Part shown: piece by piece, positions 17,356 to 23,949 of the stretch
Layout: every line of letters begins with the position of its first letter
Position numbering within the stretch: position 1 is the stretch's first letter
Origin: RGIG8782 sp017475895
GTDB taxonomy: Bacteria > Pseudomonadota > Alphaproteobacteria > Rickettsiales > UBA1997
Direction of reading: 5' to 3'
NCBI GenBank assembly: GCA_947167315.1
Contig: CAMVHP010000007.1
Coordinates: 1 to 25,477 of the forward strand
Length of the DNA: 25,477 nucleotides
Translations under genes and position numbers: made by a program
The notes under the pieces: generated by a model
Database searches by the model: none
What the model was told of the DNA's origin: nothing
The model's input: only the letters and a program-made list of their open reading frames with translations

Positions 17356-17388
17356 GTTTAAGAATAATTCTTAAACTTTAAAAGTCAA
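17356..17388 (-). promoter_or_regulatory. rplM-rpsI promoter overlapped by a perfect palindrome
   Basis: On the minus strand TTGACT (17388-17383), 16 bases and TATTCT (17366-17361) form a plausible promoter just beyond the stop of the upstream gene. A perfect 21-base palindrome, GTTTAAGAAT-A-ATTCTTAAAC (17356-17376 on the plus strand), covers the end of the spacer, the -10 and the start point. It has no U-run, so it looks more like an operator than a terminator. Confidence 0.5.
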
Positions 17389-17393
17389 TGATT

Positions 17394-17849
17394 TTATATA
17401 GTCCTACCAAGATTTAACAAAGCCTGTTTTAATTTACTGTCTTTAATATCAACACACAAAACAACATCATTGTTTTCAACTTTTTTAACAGCCTTTCGTT
17501 TTACTATTGTTGGTACTTCTTTAACAAACAGATTCATAACTGCACCATAGCCAAACAACGTATTGATTTTTTCAATTATATATTGCTTATTGTTATTTAA
17601 ATAAAAGGATGTAGCAGAATTGTAGCTGACAAAATACACATTCCCCTGTTTACACTCCTTATCTAAACTAACCTTATCCACACAACAATACTCTAAATAT
17701 TTTTTATCAACAACATTAAACATATTATTAGCAATGGTATAAAAAAAATTGAACTTTGGATTCTTCAGTATTGGTTTTAATATAGCCCTTGAAATATTTT
17801 GCAAACTTCTAAAACGGTTTTGAAATTCAATTAGATTGTTTTGTGGCAT
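17394..17849 (-). CDS. DUF721 / DciA-like protein
   Basis: 151 residues. The C-terminal part YIIEKINTLFGYGAVMNL with FVKEVP matches the DUF721 pattern of a KH-like fold ending in an 'IN..FGY.AV' helix, as seen in alphaproteobacterial DUF721 proteins. Members of this family include DciA, which helps load the replicative helicase DnaB. Assignment here is by pattern, not alignment. The start ATG has an AGGAAAG Shine-Dalgarno lying inside rbfA, and the genes overlap by 23 bases in different frames. The N-terminal zinc or winged region seen in some DciA proteins is absent. Confidence 0.7.
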   Translation of the reverse strand: MPQNNLIEFQNRFRSLQNISRAILKPILKNPKFNFFYTIANNMFNVVDKKYLEYCCVDKVSLDKECKQGNVYFVSYNSATSFYLNNNKQYIIEKINTLFGYGAVMNLFVKEVPTIVKRKAVKKVENNDVVLCVDIKDSKLKQALLNLGRTI

Positions 17850-18222
17850 TACTTTCCTGTTCTATTAATTCAACAACTCTCTTTTCTTTGTCGTTCTGTT
17901 CTTTAAAGCAAAAAATAACCTCCGGAATATATTTATATTTAAGCTTTTGTCCCAATATACCTCTTATTTGCTTTATAAAATCAGTGTTTAGTTTTTTAAC
18001 AAGCTCACCTTTGTGCTTTTCATCAATACCATACATATCAATCAAAACTTTTGCATTCATTAGGTCCTTACTCAAATCAACATACACAACATTGACAAAA
18101 ACTTGATTATTCATGAATTGGAAACTACTTTTCGTAAAAACATCATTTAAAACTCTCTGTAGCTGAGCTGACTTCTGTAGCTGAAAATTGCTTTTTGTTT
18201 CCTTCTGATAGTTTATTTTCAT
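17827..18222 (-). CDS. rbfA: Ribosome-binding factor A
   Basis: 131 residues, single KH-like domain. RbfA helps mature the 30S subunit at the 16S rRNA 5' end. The pattern SAQLQRVLNDVFTKSSF, NVVYVDLSKDLMNAKVLIDM, then RGILGQKLKYKYIPEVIFCF fits the family order (basic N-terminal helix, 'V..V..S.DL..A.V', 'LR..L...L..R..P...F'). It lies 3 bases after the regulator-like gene and overlaps the DUF721 gene. It has the only TGA stop among the genes in this window. In many bacteria rbfA follows infB; here it does not. Confidence 0.85.
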   Translation of the reverse strand: MKINYQKETKSNFQLQKSAQLQRVLNDVFTKSSFQFMNNQVFVNVVYVDLSKDLMNAKVLIDMYGIDEKHKGELVKKLNTDFIKQIRGILGQKLKYKYIPEVIFCFKEQNDKEKRVVELIEQESNATKQSN

Positions 18223-18225
18223 ATT

Positions 18226-18801
18226 TTATATACTCAAACTGTAGGAGCAATCACTACACTCTATAAAGTTTGATACACCTACACAGTTCATTTTGTTCCT
18301 TATGTTATGGATTGTAGTTTCAATAACTTTATTGTCAATCACTTTCGTTTCCCACACATACTTCAACAAATCTTCTCTATTACTTTCACCGTTTTTGTAT
18401 AAAAAATGTATCAGTTCAGTTTCCTTTGTTGTAAGCTGAACAACCTTACTATCGTCCACAACAAAAACATTCTTGTTGACATTAATAACACCTTTCATGG
18501 TCTTTATAATATTCTTTTCATAATAATTTTTAAAGTCGTTTATTTTTTCTCTCAAGGTGTTAATTTTGAACGGCATGGTAATATTTATAATATTGTCAAC
18601 AAAATTCTCCGTTTTATTTATATTTACAATTAAGTGATTTGGAACATAAACATTTGTAACATAATCTAAAATCTCCTCCCTTTCAACACCGTCAAATATA
18701 GCAACATCACAGCCATCTAAATCATCATACACGTCACCATAAAGCTTTTTCAAAAAATTTACGATAAAACCATCGTTAGTCTTGACTGCAATCTTCAACA
18801 T
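18226..18801 (-). CDS. Degenerate response-regulator-like protein with winged-helix domain
   Basis: 191 residues. The C-terminal 80 residues look like an OmpR/PhoB winged helix: VQLTTKETELIHFLYKNG, REDLLKYVWETK, then VIETTIHNIRNKM. The N-terminal half resembles a receiver but is about 17 residues short before the strand CDVAIFDG. The usual acidic pair after strand 1 is reduced to one Asp, and the conserved Lys of the KPF motif is replaced (MPFKINTL). Phosphorylation control is therefore doubtful, although an Asp is kept at the end of CDVAIFD. It starts immediately after the pgpA stop and precedes rbfA by 3 bases, so it is an operon member with no kinase beside it. Confidence 0.7.
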   Translation of the reverse strand: MLKIAVKTNDGFIVNFLKKLYGDVYDDLDGCDVAIFDGVEREEILDYVTNVYVPNHLIVNINKTENFVDNIINITMPFKINTLREKINDFKNYYEKNIIKTMKGVINVNKNVFVVDDSKVVQLTTKETELIHFLYKNGESNREDLLKYVWETKVIDNKVIETTIHNIRNKMNCVGVSNFIECSDCSYSLSI

Positions 18802-19365
18802 CTAGTTAAGATGTATTATTTGTAAAAATATTAACATCAGGACACTATTGGTTAATCCAGCAAAAACACCACCGACAACGTCATCCAACATAACGCCCAT
18901 AGCATTCTTCATCTGTGAATCTATCTTGCCTATTATCCACGGCTTTTTTATATCATAGATTCTGAATAATACTATTGGCAAAACGAGGAAGTATATATAC
19001 GTAGATATACCGTAGTTTGTTATTAATATCATCAACTCTGTCTTGTTTTTTAAAAAAAACATAAAAGAAAACGAAATTACAAAAGCCAACAGCTGCCCCA
19101 CAACTTCATCAATTACCACTTCACTTGGGTCTTCTTTTTTAGTTTCTTCTAGATATTGCTCCGTAAAACGATAACCAATATAAAATAAAAAACCTATAAG
19201 CAATGGCATAACTATATACATTTTTAAGTTTAGCTTTTCTATTATATAGACCATTATAAACCACAGTGGTAACGTCAAAATGCTGGCCAATGTTCCCGGA
19301 CATATTCTACTAAATCCCACACCAAAATAGGTTATTGTCAATCTTTTTATTGAATCTTTAAACAT
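18802..19365 (-). CDS. pgpA: Phosphatidylglycerophosphatase A
   Basis: 187 residues from ATG 19365. PgpA dephosphorylates phosphatidylglycerol phosphate at the inner membrane. The family motifs are FSRICPGTLASIL, DPSEVVIDEVVGQLLA, RIYDIKKPWIIGKID and NAMGVMLDDVVGGVFAGL, with several hydrophobic helices between. An upstream in-frame TTG at 19422 would give 206 residues, but a near-consensus promoter (TTGACA, 16 bp, TATCAT at 19391-19418) lies within that extension, so the ATG is the better start. It is the first gene of the pgpA-regulator-rbfA-DUF721 unit and is transcribed away from topA. Confidence 0.92.
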   Translation of the reverse strand: MFKDSIKRLTITYFGVGFSRICPGTLASILTLPLWFIMVYIIEKLNLKMYIVMPLLIGFLFYIGYRFTEQYLEETKKEDPSEVVIDEVVGQLLAFVISFSFMFFLKNKTELMILITNYGISTYIYFLVLPIVLFRIYDIKKPWIIGKIDSQMKNAMGVMLDDVVGGVFAGLTNSVLMLIFLQIIHLN

Positions 19366-19390
19366 ATCATGACCATCATTTTTTTTTACT

Positions 19391-19418
19391 ATGATATTTT
19401 TGAAAAAATATTTGTCAA
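19391..19418 (-). promoter_or_regulatory. Promoter of the pgpA operon
   Basis: TTGACA (19418-19413), 16-base spacer and TATCAT (19396-19391), so 11 of 12 consensus bases. The predicted start point is about 20 bases before the pgpA ATG at 19365. This decides against the TTG start at 19422. Confidence 0.7.
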
Positions 19419-19463
19419 TCAATAACTTTTACGGTCAATATATAGTTGTATTTACATTATTTA

Positions 19464-19491
19464 TTTACATTTAAAAATTAAAAATTATTCT
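19464..19491 (+). promoter_or_regulatory. Candidate topA promoter
   Basis: TTTACA (19464-19469), 16-base spacer and TATTCT (19486-19491), upstream of topA at 19517 and back to back with the pgpA promoter. The -10 hexamer is the same as that proposed for rplM. Confidence 0.5.
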
Positions 19492-19516
19492 AGAGAAAGA
19501 AATAAAGCATTTTAAA

Positions 19517-21856
19517 ATGAAAAGTTTAGTAGTTGTGGAATCACCAGCAAAAGCTAAAACAATAAACAAATATCTAGGCAAAGACTACACGGTTCTAGCA
19601 TCATTTGGACACATTAGACAACTTCCAAAGGAAAACGGGAGTGTTGATCCGGACAATAATTTTCATATAAAATACGAAATAGATAGAGCATCACAAAAAC
19701 ACGTAAAGGCATTAGTGGACGCCATGAATGGCTGTGACAAACTAATATTAGCAAGTGACCCAGATAGGGAGGGAGAAGCTATTGCTTGGCATGTTGCCGA
19801 AGTATTGAAACAAAAAAAAGCAATAAAAAAAGATACTGTAGTGGAAAGAGTCGTGTTTAATGCCATAACAAAAGCTACAGTTGAAAAAGCCATGACGGAA
19901 GCAAGAAATATTGATATGGATTTAGTAAACGCACAACAGGCAAGAGTTGCTTTAGATTACTTGGTTGGTTTTACATTATCACCGGTACTTTGGAGAAAAT
20001 TACCCGGTAGCAGATCCGCCGGTAGAGTTCAATCTGTAGCTCTAAGATTAGTTTGTGAAAGGCAGGAGGAAATTCTAAATTTTGTCAGTGAAGAATATTG
20101 GTCTGTTGATGTAAATGTCACAAATGGTGAGAAAAAAGATATAATAGCAAAATTAGTGGAAATTAACGGCAAAAAAATTGATAAACTTTTCATAAAAAAT
20201 GAAAAGCAGGCAAATGATATAAAAAATGAACTAAAGAATGAAAAGTACACTGTAAAAAATATAGAAAATAAAGAAATTAAAAGAAATCCATTTGCTCCGT
20301 TTACCACATCCACTCTACAACAGGAAGCATCAAAAAAATTAGGGTTTTCCACCAAAAAAACCATGAGTATAGCACAAAAATTGTATGAAGGTGTAGACGT
20401 TGGCGATGGTTCGCATGGTCTAATAACCTACATGAGAACAGATGGTGTTTATACAGCACCAGAAGCCATAAGGGAAGTTAGGGAATACATACATGGCAAA
20501 TATGGTGACAAATATCTGCCAAAAAATGCCATAATATATCAAAACAAAATAAAAAACGCACAGGAGGCGCATGAAGCCATAAGACCAACAAGCCCAAAAA
20601 CAACACCGGAAAGCATTAAAAAATATTTAACTGATGACGAATACAAGTTATATGATCTGATTTGGAAAAGATTGATAGCAAGTCAAATGTCATCGGTGAT
20701 TATGGATCAAGTATCCATTGATATTGCCACATCAAAACATCTTTTAAGAGCAGTGGGAAGCGTCATAAAATTCAATGGTTTCTACATATTGTATAACGAA
20801 ACAAATGAAGATGTTGATGATGAAAAAGATTTAATTTTACCAAATGTAAAGATTGGTGAGGAATTGAATTTTAAAAATGTAATAATAAAACAACATTTTA
20901 CAGAACCACCAGCCAGATACACAGAGGCAAGTTTAGTGAAAAAAATGGAAGAGCTAGGCATAGGTAGGCCTTCCACCTACGCTACAATAATTAGTGTTTT
21001 ACAGGATAGAGGCTATGTAAAACTAGAGAAAAAAAGATTTATAGCGGAAAACAGAGGTATTGTTGTAAACGCGTTTCTAAAAACATATTTTAAAAAATAT
21101 GTAGAATATGACTATACGGCAAGACTTGAGGATGATTTGGATGTAGTATCCAACGGTAAAAAAAATTGGCTATCACTGTTGAATGAATTTTGGGTTCCAT
21201 TTAAAAAGGAAATTGACAAGGCCCTAGAGGTAAAAAATGCCGATGTTTTAGCCGAAATAAGCAAAATACTAAACAGATTTTTCTTTGTTAAAGATAAAAA
21301 TGGTAACATAAATAATAAATGTCCCGATTGCAAAACCGGAACGCTAGGATTGAAGGTTGGTAAATTTGGAGTATTTATTGCCTGTTCCAATTATCCGAGT
21401 TGTAAACACACCGAACAAATAGCATCAGCCGGCAACGAAGAAGTTGAAAATAATGATAATATTGGCAGCAAAAGTAAAAATAAGTTTGAAGCAAAACTAT
21501 TGGGTCAGAAGGATAAGCTAAACGTCTATCTAAAAAAGGGTCCATATGGTTTCTATATTCAACTGGGAGAAGACAACGGAAAACCAAAACCAAAAAGAGT
21601 TGGTATTCCGAAAAATGTTAGCATAGATGATGTAGATTTTAATAAAGCAAACGCTCTATTGGAATTGCCAAGGTTTGTGGGAAAACATCCGGATGACGGC
21701 GAAGACATTAAAGCAAATATAGGACCATACGGTCCGTATCTGATATGGAATAAAAAATTCTTTTCCGTAAAAAATGATGATATTTTAGATATTACATTAA
21801 ACAGAGCTTTAGTTGTGATAAATGAAGAGATAAATAAAAAGAAAAATAAAAAATAG
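19517..21856 (+). CDS. topA: DNA topoisomerase I (type IA)
   Basis: 779 residues. It relaxes negative supercoils by single-strand passage. The TOPRIM domain has LVVVESPAKAKTI (E8) and ASDPDREGEAIAWH (D81, D83, E85). RSAGRVQSVALRLV and the active-site tyrosine Y305 in GLITYMRTDG follow. QEAHEAIRPT and LGIGRPSTYATII are also present. One four-cysteine zinc ribbon lies at about 600-630 (CPDCKTG then ACSNYPSC), fewer than the three in E. coli. Two C-terminal glycine/tyrosine repeats follow (KKGPYGFYIQLG and IGPYGPYLIW), a layout usual in Alphaproteobacteria. The dprA gene that often precedes topA is absent. The Shine-Dalgarno is weak. Confidence 0.98.
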   Translation: MKSLVVVESPAKAKTINKYLGKDYTVLASFGHIRQLPKENGSVDPDNNFHIKYEIDRASQKHVKALVDAMNGCDKLILASDPDREGEAIAWHVAEVLKQKKAIKKDTVVERVVFNAITKATVEKAMTEARNIDMDLVNAQQARVALDYLVGFTLSPVLWRKLPGSRSAGRVQSVALRLVCERQEEILNFVSEEYWSVDVNVTNGEKKDIIAKLVEINGKKIDKLFIKNEKQANDIKNELKNEKYTVKNIENKEIKRNPFAPFTTSTLQQEASKKLGFSTKKTMSIAQKLYEGVDVGDGSHGLITYMRTDGVYTAPEAIREVREYIHGKYGDKYLPKNAIIYQNKIKNAQEAHEAIRPTSPKTTPESIKKYLTDDEYKLYDLIWKRLIASQMSSVIMDQVSIDIATSKHLLRAVGSVIKFNGFYILYNETNEDVDDEKDLILPNVKIGEELNFKNVIIKQHFTEPPARYTEASLVKKMEELGIGRPSTYATIISVLQDRGYVKLEKKRFIAENRGIVVNAFLKTYFKKYVEYDYTARLEDDLDVVSNGKKNWLSLLNEFWVPFKKEIDKALEVKNADVLAEISKILNRFFFVKDKNGNINNKCPDCKTGTLGLKVGKFGVFIACSNYPSCKHTEQIASAGNEEVENNDNIGSKSKNKFEAKLLGQKDKLNVYLKKGPYGFYIQLGEDNGKPKPKRVGIPKNVSIDDVDFNKANALLELPRFVGKHPDDGEDIKANIGPYGPYLIWNKKFFSVKNDDILDITLNRALVVINEEINKKKNKK

Positions 21857-21876
21857 AGTCTATTAATATAACTTAG

Positions 21877-21904
21877 TTGACATTTTACAAAAGTATGTTA
21901 TAAT
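21877..21904 (+). promoter_or_regulatory. Strong promoter of small gene A (repeated type)
   Basis: Perfect TTGACA (21877-21882), a 16-base spacer ending TATGT and perfect TATAAT (21899-21904), so also an extended -10 (TGn). The spacer resembles those of the promoters at 22228 and 23211. No terminator is visible between topA and this site. Confidence 0.9.
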
Positions 21905-21938
21905 ATACAGTGACTATTACAAAAAGAAAGGAGGGAAA

Positions 21939-22142
21939 ATGTTTCGTAATTTCAATAATAACAATCAAGTAAGAAGATTAATAGTAGACGAGATAGATAT
22001 GCAGTCACAAATAAGCAATGCTGATCCTGAAGATGTAGAACAAAATCAAGATGCTCAGCTTGTATTTCTACAACAAACAGAAAGAGCTATAAACGACTTC
22101 AATGATATACTTAAGCAACAAATGCTACGAGATTTTCTATAA
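21939..22142 (+). CDS. Small acidic protein of unknown function (island gene A)
   Basis: 67 residues, not recognised. It is rich in Asn, Gln, Asp and Glu. The N-terminus is FRNFNNNNQVRRLIVDEIDM and the C-terminal half (LVFLQQTERAINDFNDILKQ) looks like an amphipathic helix. There is no signal peptide and no cysteine. A very strong Shine-Dalgarno (AAGGAGGG) lies 4 bases before the ATG, downstream of a consensus promoter, and an intrinsic terminator follows. So it is a well-expressed, single-gene unit rather than a chance ORF. The motif RRLIV recurs in a related form twice in island gene C. Confidence 0.75.
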   Translation: MFRNFNNNNQVRRLIVDEIDMQSQISNADPEDVEQNQDAQLVFLQQTERAINDFNDILKQQMLRDFL

Positions 22143-22161
22143 ATCTAAGAAAATAACATTT

Positions 22162-22198
22162 AAATACCTTGTTCATGTTCTTGAACGAGGTATTTTTT
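22162..22198 (+). terminator. Intrinsic terminator of small gene A
   Basis: AAATACCTTGTTCA and TGAACGAGGTATTT form a 14-bp stem with one G-T pair around a 6-base loop, ending in a run of T. It begins 20 bases after the gene A stop and isolates it from the next unit. Confidence 0.9.
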
Positions 22199-22227
22199 AG
22201 ATAAATACATACCAATTGATAAACGTG

Positions 22228-22255
22228 TTGACATTCGTCAAAAATATGCTATAAT
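22228..22255 (+). promoter_or_regulatory. Strong promoter of unit B (repeated type)
   Basis: TTGACA (22228-22233), spacer TTCGTCAAAAATATGC and TATAAT (22250-22255). Same type as the promoters of units A and C, with the same spacer length and the extended -10. Confidence 0.9.
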
Positions 22256-22283
22256 AGTTAAAACAACTATATGAGGGAAAAAA

Positions 22284-22379
22284 ATGGAAAATAAACAACA
22301 AAAAGAAACAATTTCAGAAGAACAATTTGCCGCTTTGAATGAAGAAATAGATGAAGAAATAGAACAATTAGACCAATAA
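22284..22379 (+). CDS. 31-residue ORF at the head of unit B
   Basis: ATG at 22284 is preceded by GAGGG and the unit B promoter. The product is 31 residues, mostly Glu, Gln and Lys (ISEEQFAALNEEIDEEIEQL), and ends at TAATAA. It is either a short leader cistron or, more interestingly, the severed N-terminus of the long reading frame that opens at 22355 in the -1 frame. I see no canonical X XXY YYZ slippery heptamer in the frame overlap 22355-22379. Not recognised as any family. Confidence 0.55.
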   Translation: MENKQQKETISEEQFAALNEEIDEEIEQLDQ

Positions 22380-22382
22380 TAA

Positions 22383-23197
22383 ATGAAAAAATAAAGAAAA
22401 TAAAGAAAAAAATAGAAAATAAAGATAAAGGAGCATCATTAGATAATCCAAATCCAGAAAAAAGTAAAGATGATCGACAAGAAGGCTGGAGAAAATATCG
22501 ATCTGAACACTTAAACGAAAAACAAAAAACAGTTGAACACTTAAACGAAAAACAAGAAAAAGTAATTGTTAAACAAAATTCTTCTGAGGAAACGAAAGAG
22601 CCAGAATTACTCAATGCTTCAGATAAAGAAACAGAGGAATTAATACAAAACCAACAAAAAATAAAAACAAACGAATATAAGCAAAGCAATGTTACTGAAT
22701 CACAAGAGCAAGAGAAACAGATAAAAACAGAAAAGAGCAAACCATTTAGAAGAAGCAGTGTAGTTACTGAACAAAAAAACCAGAATAATGTAGTAGTTAC
22801 TTTTGATTCAGAGGATGTTGATCGTCGTCAAAAAAAACAAAATAAATGGATAACAGATGCAATAGATAATTTTATTAATGAAAGAAATACTTCAGCCAAA
22901 GAACAGACAAAGAAACAAATAGAAGAAGAACAAAAAAAATATAATAAAATGGAACAAAAAAATGAACAGAGAATGAAGGAAATAGAAGAAGGACTAAAAA
23001 AATATAATGATCAACAACAACGTAATGAAAGGATGATAAAGGAAAATATATCGATGATGGCAATAAGACCAAAACAAAATAAATTATGTAGTAATATGAT
23101 AAAAGCTTCAGCCGAATTTGATGGTATAATAGGTCAAAAAAATACAACGGTATCTATTAAACTAATTACCACAATTAACCGACCCATAGACGCTTAA
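22383..23197 (+). CDS. Frame-interrupted Lys/Glu/Gln-rich coiled-coil protein (island gene B)
   Basis: From 22355 to 23197 one frame stays open for 281 codons, yet it has no ATG, GTG, TTG or CTG before ATG 22949. An ATG at 22383, right after the TAATAA of the short ORF, reads ATG followed by six A and then TAA. One extra A would put that ATG in the long frame as MKKIKKIKKKIENKDKG. So it is a homopolymer frameshift, slippage-rescued gene, or assembly error. The product would be about 271 residues: a charged N-terminus, a tandem 10-residue repeat (EHLNEKQ.. twice), FRRSSVV, and a predicted coiled coil near the C-terminus (EEQKKYNKMEQKNEQRMKEI). No signal peptide, no known family. The minimal unbroken form is 22949-23197 (82 residues). 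Confidence 0.5.
22505..22564 (+). repeat. Tandem 30-bp repeat in gene B
   Basis: Two adjacent copies of GAACACTTAAACGAAAAACA plus ten less conserved bases. They encode EHLNEKQKTV and EHLNEKQEKV in the long frame, which supports that frame as the real one, since the unit is exactly ten codons. Confidence 0.85.
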
Positions 23198-23214
23198 CTT
23201 AACAGGTCGGTTGA
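23175..23214 (+). other. Inverted repeat joining the end of gene B and the -35 of unit C
   Basis: TTAACCGACC (23175-23184, within the last gene B codons) pairs with GGTCGGTTGA (23205-23214), 10 bp with one G-T pair. The right arm covers the first four bases of the TTGACA of the next promoter. There is no run of T, so it is a poor intrinsic terminator. Confidence 0.7.
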
Positions 23215-23238
23215 CATTTGCAAAAAATATGGTATAAT
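23211..23238 (+). promoter_or_regulatory. Strong promoter of small gene C (repeated type)
   Basis: TTGACA (23211-23216), spacer TTTGCAAAAAATATGG and TATAAT (23233-23238). Third copy of the type seen at 21877 and 22228. Confidence 0.9.
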
Positions 23239-23272
23239 AAATAAAAATTTATTAAAAATGTGGAGTATAAAT

Positions 23273-23848
23273 ATGCAAAACTACAATCAAAAACAGGTAC
23301 AATCATGTGTGGAATCTCCAAGAATACTTATGGATGTTGCACAAGATTGCAGTCAACAACAGGTAAAATCATATGCGGAATTTCCACCACTACAGAACGC
23401 TACAACAACCCCACAAAAATTTCAAGTTAGAACTAAAAAACTAATAAGAGAAAGGTACATGAATTCAGATACAATTGAACCACAAAGACAAAATATTAAA
23501 ACGAGACGATTAATAAGAAATAATAATCAGAAGCAATCACAACTGCCCACGCGAACAAAGCTAAACACAACAAACATACAACAGTATACAATTGGTACAC
23601 CGCAAACATCGGATAGTGATGTACTGAGTTTACCGGACGACATGGTAGATAAGACATTTGTAAACAAGACAGATAAAATTACAAACAAGATGCTGAACAT
23701 ACTTGCGGCGAATATAGAGTTAACTCTACAAATATCAAAAAACAATGAAACAAATCTAAAGTTACTTCTACAAAGACAACAAAACTCTAGAAGAATGGAA
23801 CAAATAACACAGCAACACGGAAATAAGAGTTGGCGCACAATACGCTAG
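23273..23848 (+). CDS. Gln/Asn/Thr-rich protein of unknown function (island gene C)
   Basis: 191 residues from ATG 23273. An in-frame ATG at 23258 exists, but GGAG (23262-23265) sits 7 bases before 23273 and so fixes the later start. The product is basic and Gln/Asn-rich with no signal peptide or membrane span. A 22-residue tandem similarity opens it (QVQSCVESPRI, QVKSYAEFPPL). Two basic motifs follow (TKKLIRE, TRRLIRN), similar to RRLIVD in gene A. After a Thr-rich stretch, the C-terminal helix DKITNKMLNILAANIELTLQ continues into Arg/Gln-rich coil. No family recognised. A secreted effector or a structural protein are both open possibilities. Confidence 0.7.
   Translation: MQNYNQKQVQSCVESPRILMDVAQDCSQQQVKSYAEFPPLQNATTTPQKFQVRTKKLIRERYMNSDTIEPQRQNIKTRRLIRNNNQKQSQLPTRTKLNTTNIQQYTIGTPQTSDSDVLSLPDDMVDKTFVNKTDKITNKMLNILAANIELTLQISKNNETNLKLLLQRQQNSRRMEQITQQHGNKSWRTIR
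23292..23386 (+). repeat. Two-copy direct repeat in gene C
   Basis: About 29 bases starting AACAGGTA.AATCAT.TG at 23292 recur at 23358 with five mismatches. The 66-base offset is 22 codons, so the duplication kept the frame. Confidence 0.8.
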
Positions 23849-23891
23849 TGTTATAACAATACATATCTATTAACTTTGTCCATTTATGAGG

Positions 23892-23919
23892 TTGCTTTTT
23901 AAAAACTATTATCTATAAT
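23892..23919 (+). promoter_or_regulatory. Candidate promoter of the Skp-like gene
   Basis: TTGCTT (23892-23897), 16-base spacer and TATAAT (23914-23919), 30 bases before the ATG at 23950. A second TATAAT occurs closer to the gene without a -35. Confidence 0.5.
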
Positions 23920-23949
23920 GCAGCAGGCTATAATAATTAAATTTGAAGT

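Noticed and set aside
17812..17829. Reassignment of TGA to tryptophan, suggested by the rbfA stop
   Set aside because: All long genes are free of in-frame TGA, their conserved tryptophans are TGG, and tRNA-Trp has anticodon CCA.
19366..19422. TTG start extending PgpA by 19 residues
   Set aside because: A near-consensus promoter occupies this stretch and the extension does not match the family.
22355..22379. Programmed -1 ribosomal frameshift at the end of the 31-codon ORF
   Set aside because: No X XXY YYZ heptamer in the frame overlap and no clear downstream stimulator; the A-run at 22386-22391 is a simpler explanation.
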